Below are positions 1 through 5,004 of a stretch of DNA of 5,442 nt, one piece after another; the stretch's first letter is position 1, and each line of letters starts with the position of its first letter. A program made the position numbers and the translations under genes. Origin of the DNA: Firmicutes bacterium UBA5500 (GTDB taxonomy: Bacteria > Bacillota > UBA994 > UBA5500); contig DIPA01000121.1 in NCBI GenBank assembly GCA_002427055.1, positions 276 to 5,717 on the forward strand. Direction: 5' to 3'. Under the pieces are notes generated by a model. That model worked only from the letters and a program-made list of their open reading frames with translations, was not told the DNA's origin and did no database searches.

Positions 1-19
1 ATATGAAATAGAAGGGGAA

Positions 20-694
20 ATGGGGCTCGATGTTGTAATCAGTAATCAGGACGCTAGCGTGGCTGATCTGATTGCTGCTCTGCAAATGCCGGCTGATGAT
101 CCTACCATCCTCAAGCCCTATCATAAGCAACGCTATAGTGTATGCCGCGGCTGTGTCACTAATTGCTGCAAGTATAATTCCATTGTCGTCGATCTAGTAG
201 CTGCTGAGCGTTTGGCTAAACAGTTAGGGTTGAGCTTGAGTCGTTTTGCCAGAGCCTATCTCGCTTGCCACGCCGATCTGCCGTTTCCCGAGTTCAAGCG
301 GCGACCATGCCCGTTCCTGATGCAAAACTGTTGCACTGTTTATGAAGCACGAGCATTGATCTGCCGCCTTTATCTATGTACACCCATGACTGAGCGCTTA
401 GAGAAGCTACGTTGTGCTGTACTGTTCGCCGGAGAAGCTGCCCTGCGGCAACGTTTGGTTGAAATAGGGCTTGCTCCAGACGGTTGGAGCCCACAGAACT
501 TGCTCAAGGCTTTGGAACGCCGCTATCGGACCGGTGAAATTACAGAAGACGCTTTGCTCAGAGAAAGCGAGCAACTCGATTTGCTGCTCAACTATAATCC
601 TTTTCAAGATGGCCGAGGCTATGGTGATGTACGCCTGGTTGAATGTTGCACGTCAAGTTTATGGCGAAGTATTAATGCCGCTTCCAGTTACTAA
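20..694 (+). CDS. YkgJ-family cysteine-cluster protein (putative Zn/Fe-binding)
   Basis: This 224-residue protein belongs to the CxxCxxCC/YkgJ family, thought to chelate zinc or iron through clustered cysteines; no reaction is established for the family. The first cluster is CRGCVTNCC (Cys42, 45, 49, 50). The second half of the signature follows as CPFL (Cys97), NCC (104-105), VYEAR (107-111) and CRLYLC (Cys115, 120). Cys132 and a CC pair at 209-210 are additional. There is no signal peptide or membrane segment, so it is probably cytoplasmic. The start is uncertain: the frame stays open to the left edge (codons Tyr-Glu-Ile-Glu-Gly-Glu precede the ATG), and the purine run AAGGGG ends only 2 bases before the ATG. 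The true start may therefore lie outside the window. It is separated by 80 bases from the NfeD gene and need not share its function. The family call is firm; the biological role is unknown. Confidence 0.85.
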   Translation: MGLDVVISNQDASVADLIAALQMPADDPTILKPYHKQRYSVCRGCVTNCCKYNSIVVDLVAAERLAKQLGLSLSRFARAYLACHADLPFPEFKRRPCPFLMQNCCTVYEARALICRLYLCTPMTERLEKLRCAVLFAGEAALRQRLVEIGLAPDGWSPQNLLKALERRYRTGEITEDALLRESEQLDLLLNYNPFQDGRGYGDVRLVECCTSSLWRSINAASSY

Positions 695-774
695 TAAAAA
701 CCTCTACTTAATGAAACTTTTTCATAGCTTATGCGTATTGTCTAGTAAGGTTGCTAAAAAGGGGGTGGGGAGTA

Positions 775-1209
775 ATGCCGGACTGGGTAATCTGGATTCT
801 AGTTGCCTTAGCTTTCGGTGCTGTTGAACTGGCCACCGTTAGTTTCTTTTCATCGCTGTTCGGACTAGGCGCGTTAGTGGCGGCGGCATCAACGCTGCTC
901 ATTGCTAGCTGGCCGTTGCAGGCAGTCGTTTTCATTGTGGTTTCAGTTGTTCTTGTTCTATTGTTAAGGCCTGCTTTGCTCAAGTCATATGGCAAGGAGC
1001 GGCCTTTGACCAACGTCGATAGATTGATTGGCCTTGCGGGGAGTGTGATTGTTGCTATCGATAACACTCAAGGTATGGGCCAGGTCAAAGTGGAGGGTGA
1101 AATTTGGACAGCGCGCAGCCTAACCGGTGAGCCGATACCGATGGACACGCGGGTGGAAATCGTGCGTATCGAAGGAGTTAGGGCTGTAGTGAAAATAAAG
1201 GAGGACTGA
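775..1209 (+). CDS. NfeD-family membrane protein, short form
   Basis: This 144-residue protein matches the short NfeD form (no serine-protease domain), which works with SPFH proteins in membrane microdomains. Three hydrophobic segments lie at about residues 4-22, 26-45 and 48-66. A C-terminal soluble OB-fold domain spans about 83-142. The domain carries the family hallmark G-x-G-x-V-x-x-x-G-x-x-W-x-A (residues 100-113), and RPLTNVDRLIGLAG marks the usual entry into the fold. The ATG at 775 was chosen because it gives the usual MxxW N-terminus next to TM1 and is preceded by G-rich ribosome-site sequence (GGGGG 761-765, GGGGAG 767-772). An in-frame TTG at 751 would add eight residues and is less likely. 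The stop is 4 bases before the SPFH gene, so the two are almost certainly co-transcribed. No convincing promoter was seen in the 80 bases upstream. Confidence 0.9.
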   Translation: MPDWVIWILVALAFGAVELATVSFFSSLFGLGALVAAASTLLIASWPLQAVVFIVVSVVLVLLLRPALLKSYGKERPLTNVDRLIGLAGSVIVAIDNTQGMGQVKVEGEIWTARSLTGEPIPMDTRVEIVRIEGVRAVVKIKED

Positions 1210-1213
1210 TTTA

Positions 1214-2191
1214 ATGCCTTATGAAGTTACAGAAATTATCAGCTTGATTCTCATCCCAATTCTCATCATCTTTGTCTTAGCCATTGTCGGTTCATTCATT
1301 AGAGTTGTGCGTCAGTCGACGCAAGGCGTTGTTGAGCGGCTGGGACGTTTTCACAAGGTAATGAATAGCGGTTTGAACTTTACTGTGCCGTTTATCGACC
1401 GTGTGCGGGCCACAATAGACTTGCGAGAGCACGTTGCTGATTTCCCGCCTCAGCCAGTCATCACTAAAGATAACGTTACCATGCAGATTGATACGGTTGT
1501 TTATTACCAAGTAACCGACGTAGTCAGCTATGTTTATGAAATTGCCAACCCCAATAGTGCCATCGAAAACCTTACGGCAACCACCTTGCGTAATATTATC
1601 GGTGAACTCGATCTCGATGAAACGCTTACTTCGCGCGATATTGTGAATACTAAGCTACGCGCTATCCTTGATGAAGCTACCGACAAATGGGGCATTAAGG
1701 TCAATCGCGTTGAGTTAAAGAACATCATGCCACCGCGCGACATTCAAGATGCTATGGAGAAGCAAATGCGGGCTGAACGTGAGCGCCGCGAAGCGATCTT
1801 GCGTGCCGAGGGTGAAAAAGCATCGGCTGTGCTGACAGCTGAGGGCCGCAAACAAGCCATAATTTTGGATGCTGAAGCGCTACGTCAGAAGGAGATTTTG
1901 GGCGCGGAAGCTGAGAAACAAGTGCGTATACTGGAGGCAGAGGGTCAAGCCGAGGCCATTGTTAGAGTGCAGGAGGCAACCGCTGAAGGTCTTAAGCTAG
2001 TCCAGGCGGCCGGCCTAACACCCGAGCAATATGTAATGCTACAAGGTATAGAAGCTATGAAGGGCTTAGGTCAGAGCCCGAGCAGCAAGCTAGTTATACC
2101 TACTGATGCAACTAAGTTACTGGGCGCTCTTCCCGCAATGGCAGATGCGTTAGCGCTGAAGTCGGAGCAAGCAGTGGAGGAACAAGCGTAA
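1214..2191 (+). CDS. SPFH/Band 7 (stomatin-like, QmcA-type) membrane scaffold protein
   Basis: This 325-residue stomatin/prohibitin-family protein forms oligomeric membrane-associated scaffolds. It has one N-terminal membrane segment (about 8-28). The SPFH domain runs from about residue 33 to 180, opening with QSTQGVVERLGRF (34-46) and containing LNFTVPFIDRV (54-64), the DLREHV turn (69-74), TKDNVTMQIDTVVYYQV (84-100) and VNRVELKNIMPP (163-174). After that comes an Ala/Glu-rich coiled-coil arm of about 85 residues (178-262), built from repeated AEG/AEA units. The conserved tail SSKLVIPTDAT lies at 290-300. The length and order fit the paraslipin/QmcA branch. The ATG at 1214 has a textbook ribosome site, AAGGAGG at 1198-1204, 9 bases upstream and inside the end of the NfeD gene. 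A terminator follows at 2239-2281. The exact client process in this organism is not visible from sequence. Confidence 0.95.
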   Translation: MPYEVTEIISLILIPILIIFVLAIVGSFIRVVRQSTQGVVERLGRFHKVMNSGLNFTVPFIDRVRATIDLREHVADFPPQPVITKDNVTMQIDTVVYYQVTDVVSYVYEIANPNSAIENLTATTLRNIIGELDLDETLTSRDIVNTKLRAILDEATDKWGIKVNRVELKNIMPPRDIQDAMEKQMRAERERREAILRAEGEKASAVLTAEGRKQAIILDAEALRQKEILGAEAEKQVRILEAEGQAEAIVRVQEATAEGLKLVQAAGLTPEQYVMLQGIEAMKGLGQSPSSKLVIPTDATKLLGALPAMADALALKSEQAVEEQA

Positions 2192-2238
2192 TACCCTTAC
2201 CGTTCTACCCAGATGGTATTGTGTAGGGGCGAGCCCCG

Positions 2239-2281
2239 CAGACCTGCGCACGCATTATTGCGTGTAGCAGGTCTGTTTTTT
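2239..2281 (+). terminator. Rho-independent terminator after the NfeD/SPFH genes
   Basis: A perfect 9-bp stem (CAGACCTGC, 2239-2247, with GCAGGTCTG, 2267-2275) continues as a 6-bp upper stem (2248-2253 with 2260-2265, one G-U pair, A2266 bulged) around the loop ATTATT. Six T's follow immediately at 2276-2281. This is a classic intrinsic terminator for the rightward block. A tiny GGGG/CCCC hairpin (2226-2229 and 2234-2237) sits directly in front of it. Confidence 0.9.
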
Positions 2282-2333
2282 CGCTCGAGCAGGGAAGCGA
2301 GAGACTAGGGGAGAAAGTAGCATATTAAGAAAA

Positions 2334-2340
2334 AGGGAGG
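2334..2340 (+). promoter_or_regulatory. Ribosome binding site of the MarR gene (decides start)
   Basis: The AGGGAGG here is the only good ribosome site before the MarR gene. It lies 3 bases from the first in-frame ATG (2344) but 9 bases from the second (2350). Normal spacing therefore favours 2350, which removes two residues from the longest reading. Confidence 0.6.
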
Positions 2341-2349
2341 CAGATGCTT

Positions 2350-2859
2350 ATGCTACCAGATGCGCGTCTCTTACGCGTGTTTCACTCTGTAGTTAGTCGC
2401 TTGCTGTCAGATGGGCTCACACCAGAGCTGGCGGCTCATAATCTATCGGTTACGCAATATCGTGCCTTACAGTACTTAGCTCATGCCAAACAGAGCGATA
2501 TTTCCGGCTTGGCAACGGCCCTTGCGACTAGTGTGCCCGCAGCTACCAAGCTGGTTGACCGTCTACAAGCTGCTGACTGGGTAGCAAGGCATTATTCCGT
2601 TATTGATCGGCGGCAGACCATAGTCACTCTTACAGAGACAGGCCGCTCAGTCATCAACCAGCTTGCCGGTTGCGAAGAAGCGGCCTTGGTAGAAATACTA
2701 GAGCGGCTAACAGCCCAGGAGAGAGAGCAATTAGCCGCCGGTATGCAAGCTTTTAGCGCACAGGCAGTGAAGTCCTCCGCGCTGCAAGATCTTTGTCTCT
2801 ATTGTGGAGAGGACCACATGGCCAATTGCCCCCTGGATGTGCTACCACCGTCGCTGTAG
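2350..2859 (+). CDS. MarR-family transcriptional regulator with C-terminal Cys/His cluster
   Basis: This protein has about 169 residues. The winged helix-turn-helix core is typical of MarR: LSVTQYRALQYLA (residues 32-44), then the DISGLATALATSVPAATKLVDRLQ helix-turn-helix (about 50-73), followed by a wing with the conserved DRR (86-88) and TLTETG (93-98). A long C-terminal dimer helix region follows (about 110-143). Such proteins bind DNA as dimers and usually respond to a small ligand or to cysteine oxidation. Unlike the generic family, it ends with CLYCGEDHMANCPL: Cys149, Cys152, His156 and Cys160, spaced CX2CX3HX3C. This resembles a metal-binding knuckle, and Cys108 is a further thiol. A metal- or redox-sensing role is inferred. 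The start at 2350 follows ribosome-site spacing; 2344 is the alternative. It has no co-directional partner downstream, so its targets are unclear; the adjacent SPFH block and its own promoter are possible but unsupported. Confidence 0.88.
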   Translation: MLPDARLLRVFHSVVSRLLSDGLTPELAAHNLSVTQYRALQYLAHAKQSDISGLATALATSVPAATKLVDRLQAADWVARHYSVIDRRQTIVTLTETGRSVINQLAGCEEAALVEILERLTAQEREQLAAGMQAFSAQAVKSSALQDLCLYCGEDHMANCPLDVLPPSL

Positions 2860-2878
2860 GGTGGGCCTTAACTGGGGC

Positions 2879-2896
2879 ACCCCAAATGCATGGGGT
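2879..2896. terminator. Possible weak hairpin between convergent genes
   Basis: ACCCCA (2879-2884) and TGGGGT (2891-2896) form a 6-bp stem with loop AATGCA. The site lies in the 46-base gap between the converging MarR and pseudouridine synthase genes, where a shared terminator would be expected. No T-run follows on either strand, and a competing GGGTG/CACCC pairing (2859-2863 with 2878-2882) exists. The terminator role is therefore only a guess. Confidence 0.3.
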
Positions 2897-2905
2897 AGCG
2901 ATGCT

Positions 2906-3796
2906 TTAGGCATTGTGGGAGCAGATTGTGAGCGCTTGCTGCATGTCTTCAGGCAAGGGAGCTAAGAGACATAGCTCTTGCCTGGTGCGCAGCTGCACAA
3001 GGCGCAGTGCATAGCAGTGTAATGCTTGCCGAGAAATGCTAGGCGAACTTTGTCCATACTGTTCATCGCCGACTACCGGATGACCTAACCAAGCCAGGTG
3101 TACACGAATCTGATGCGTACGGCCGGTCAGCAACCTAGCTTGTACTAGGCTTGTATCTCCTGACTGCAACACCCTATAAGCAGTTTGAGCCGGGCGTCCC
3201 GCAGCTGCTACCATACGCGTGACCGGGTTGGCCGGATTAACGGCAATGGGTGCATCGATCAGGCCTGTTGCCTCTCTGGGTGCACCTTCAACCAGTGCCA
3301 GATAATACTTGTCGATCATTTCCGGACGGGTGGCATACAAGTGTTGCGCTAAAGCATGTTTGGCTACCAAAACCAGTCCGCTTGTGTCGCGGTCCAGACG
3401 TGTGATAATACGCACAGCACGTGTTATGCCTTCCTTGGCCCAGTACCAAGCGATAGCGTTAGCCAACGTGCCATTTGGTTCAGGTGGTACCGGGTGCACG
3501 ATCATGCCCGGCGGTTTGTTGACAATCAGCAAATCATCGTCTTCGTAGATTACAGCCAGAGGAATTTCCTCTGGCTCAATGCGATCAGTAGCTGTCTCTG
3601 CAAGATATAGCTCAATGACATCGCCGGCGCTTACCCTCTCGCGCACTGTAACCCCGACGCCATTGAGCTTGATGCTGCCGCTATATTTCAGGTCATATAA
3701 CATACGGCTAGAAATCCCCAGCCCATCCCGCAGCACATCGCGTAGCAGCCGTCCTTGGTCGACCTCTTTTGCAATTGCCCGCCAGTGAAAAGCCAA
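2906..3796 (-). CDS. RluA-family RNA pseudouridine synthase
   Basis: This 296-residue enzyme isomerises specific uridines in rRNA or tRNA to pseudouridine. An S4-like RNA-binding region occupies about residues 14-65 (GRLLRDVLRDGLGISSRMLY, then KLNGVGVTVRERVSAGDVIEL). The catalytic domain follows: EDDDLLIVNKPPGMIVHP (85-102), the catalytic motif RLDRDTSGLVL (133-143) with Asp135 as the predicted nucleophile, KYYLALVEG (163-171) and TGRTHQIRVHLAWLGHPVVGD (224-244). The residue before RLD is Thr rather than the usual His. The only in-frame start between the upstream stop (3827-3829) and the S4 region is the TTG at 3794-3796; a GGGG 9 bases upstream is a modest ribosome site. A weak promoter (TTGCTC, 17 bases, TATCCT, reading leftward from 3859) might drive it. 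Family assignment is firm, but the exact target base (RluB/C/D type or YtzG/YlyB type) cannot be decided here. Confidence 0.95.
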   Translation of the reverse strand: MAFHWRAIAKEVDQGRLLRDVLRDGLGISSRMLYDLKYSGSIKLNGVGVTVRERVSAGDVIELYLAETATDRIEPEEIPLAVIYEDDDLLIVNKPPGMIVHPVPPEPNGTLANAIAWYWAKEGITRAVRIITRLDRDTSGLVLVAKHALAQHLYATRPEMIDKYYLALVEGAPREATGLIDAPIAVNPANPVTRMVAAAGRPAQTAYRVLQSGDTSLVQARLLTGRTHQIRVHLAWLGHPVVGDEQYGQSSPSISRQALHCYALRLVQLRTRQELCLLAPLPEDMQQALTICSHNA

Positions 3797-3859
3797 CTGT
3801 CCACACCCCGTCTCGCCACGTAGTACCTATAGGATAACTATGATTCGCAACATGAGCAA

Positions 3860-3904
3860 GCAATAGGTGGACCGAACACAGTCCTTGTTCGGTCCACCTA
3901 TTGC
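3860..3904 (-). terminator. Perfect 19-bp hairpin downstream of the transporter gene
   Basis: The arm at 3860-3878 (starting GCAATAGGTGGACC) is an exact reverse complement of 3886-3904, leaving a 7-base loop, CAGTCCT. It begins 6 bases beyond the stop of the leftward YeiH-type transporter gene, so it should form the 3' end of that mRNA. No T-run follows on either strand: leftward the next bases are TTGCTCATG. It may therefore act as an imperfect terminator or an mRNA-protecting hairpin rather than a canonical intrinsic terminator. It also lies just upstream of the pseudouridine synthase gene. Confidence 0.6.
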
Positions 3905-3910
3905 GTAGTC

Positions 3911-4903
3911 TTAAATCACATAATACACCAAGGCGAATGTAACTAGCGATACAACCGTCTCTACCCCGAAACCGACGAGGAAAGGCTTAATCCCAGCTTT
4001 CATGCGCTTGAAGTCGGTAGAAAGCCCGACGCCGGCAAAGGTGAGCATGAACAGCCACTTACTGGCGTTATTCAGTAGTTTGGCCTGGCCGGGAGTGATA
4101 AAGCCAATTGTTGCTAACAGGGAGAAGGCCAAAAATCCAATCAGGAATTTAGGTAGTCTGCTCCAGAGAAAAGCGAGCTTATTTTGTACCTGTCCGGTGA
4201 TGCCTTTGCGTGCATAATGGAGGGCCAAAATGAGTACCACGATGCCCATTAAGGCATTCCGTGAAAGCTTCACTACGGTGGCGATGTTGCCGGCCATGTC
4301 TGAAAAAGCAAAACCGGTAGCAACGGCCTCAGCGGTATTATCAATAGACAACCCTGTCCAGTAGCCAAAGGCAGTATCTGTCATGCCCAACCAGTTGCCC
4401 AGGGCTGGGTAGAGGAAAAGCATGATGGCACCAAAAAGGAGAATTGTAGCTATGGCATAGGCAGCATCGTCTTCTTCTGCCTCAATGGCGCTGGTGGTGC
4501 CTATAATTGCTGAAACACCGCAAACGCCAACCCCGACACCAATCAGGCTGGCCAGTTTATCCTTTAGTCCAAAGATCTTACCCAGATAGGTTGCCGTCAA
4601 GATAGCTACCGTAATTTCTATAATCACTAAGACAATGCCAGTGGCACCAATAGTGAGCACTTCTTGTAGCGCAAGGCGAGCGCCAAGTAGTGCCACGCCT
4701 GTTTTCATCCACAGTTCATAAGTGGCAATGCCAGGGGTGAAGAATTTGGGCAAGACAACTGCGTTACGCACTATCATACCAATAGCGATAGCAAACAAGA
4801 CATATTCACAGTGTGGTATGTAATTGGCAACAAGCTTGCCAGCATAACCGACCACAAACATCAAACAGATGCCGGGGATGTATTTGCCCAATTTTGTTAC
4901 CAT
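3911..4903 (-). CDS. UPF0324/YeiH-family putative sulfate (anion) exporter
   Basis: This 330-residue integral membrane protein has roughly nine to ten hydrophobic segments. It belongs to the family of E. coli YeiH (PF03601), annotated as putative sulfate exporters, though the substrate is not firmly proven for the family. Recognisable blocks are KTGVALLGARLAL (67-79), GVGVCGVSAI (124-133), IATILLFGAIMLFLYPALG (151-169), DNTAEAVATGFAFSD (188-202), AGNIATVVKLSRNALM (204-219) and the C-terminal FKRMKAGIKPFLVGFG (298-313). An acidic run EAEEDD (141-146) follows the CGVSAI region. The length matches the family. The ATG at 4903 has no ribosome site of its own: it lies inside the last codons of a miniprotein gene and overlaps it by 7 bases, which suggests translational coupling. 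Its place behind a phosphosulfolactate synthase suggests export of sulfite, sulfate or a sulfonate; that is inference. Confidence 0.9.
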   Translation of the reverse strand: MVTKLGKYIPGICLMFVVGYAGKLVANYIPHCEYVLFAIAIGMIVRNAVVLPKFFTPGIATYELWMKTGVALLGARLALQEVLTIGATGIVLVIIEITVAILTATYLGKIFGLKDKLASLIGVGVGVCGVSAIIGTTSAIEAEEDDAAYAIATILLFGAIMLFLYPALGNWLGMTDTAFGYWTGLSIDNTAEAVATGFAFSDMAGNIATVVKLSRNALMGIVVLILALHYARKGITGQVQNKLAFLWSRLPKFLIGFLAFSLLATIGFITPGQAKLLNNASKWLFMLTFAGVGLSTDFKRMKAGIKPFLVGFGVETVVSLVTFALVYYVI

Positions 4904-5004
4904 GGCACAGCAGTGATCAGACCAGTCTTAACGCATATCAGCAGCAGGCTCGCCAGTATAACCGCCCACCAGTCTTTAGAAATCTGCGTTAAAGTTGCCA
5001 CCAC
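4897..5004 (-). CDS. 35-residue single-span membrane miniprotein (unrecognised)
   Basis: This small gene starts with GTG (5002-5004) or the adjacent GTG (4999-5001) and ends with TAA at 4897-4899. The protein begins MVATLTQISKDWWAVILASL and ends LITAVPW. It has a short polar N-terminus, a DWW motif (residues 11-13) and one hydrophobic span (about 14-33, interrupted by Lys26). The ribosome site GGAGGTGA (5008-5015) is the strongest in this part of the window and has ideal spacing. The start overlaps the phosphosulfolactate synthase by 29 bases, and the stop overlaps the transporter by 7. I do not recognise a named family. From memory, some larger UPF0324 transporters begin with a similar 'EDWWA' membrane segment, so this may be a detached N-terminal helix or subunit of the transporter. 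It could alternatively be mainly a translated coupling leader. Confidence 0.65.
   Translation of the reverse strand: MVATLTQISKDWWAVILASLLLICVKTGLITAVPW

Noticed and set aside
711..725. ATGAAA/TTTCAT hairpin after the YkgJ gene as a terminator
   Set aside because: A 6-bp AT-rich stem with a 3-base loop and no T-run after it is too weak to support the call.
719..748. Sigma-A-like promoter before nfeD (TTTTCA, 18 bases, TAGTAA)
   Set aside because: The match to consensus is poor, especially the -10 element, and similar matches arise by chance in such AT-rich gaps.
471..827. Rightward 118-codon open frame across the end of the YkgJ gene and start of nfeD
   Set aside because: It overlaps two recognisable genes in another frame, has no ribosome site, and gives a sequence without domain character.
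729..1067. Leftward 112-codon open frame over nfeD
   Set aside because: It is antisense to the conserved NfeD membrane and OB-fold coding region, with low-complexity Thr/Ala content.
2282..2343. A riboswitch or T-box leader before the MarR gene (purine-rich stretch with a GCTCGAGC palindrome)
   Set aside because: Only about 60 bases lie between the terminator and the ribosome site. There is no antiterminator/terminator pair and no recognisable T-box core.
4897..5004. A frameshift splitting a longer transporter gene into the 35-codon frame and the 330-codon frame
   Set aside because: The transporter frame alone has full YeiH-like length, the overlap uses a clean ATG-in-stop arrangement (CCATGGTAA), and the small frame has its own strong ribosome site. 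A true fusion in relatives would reopen the question.
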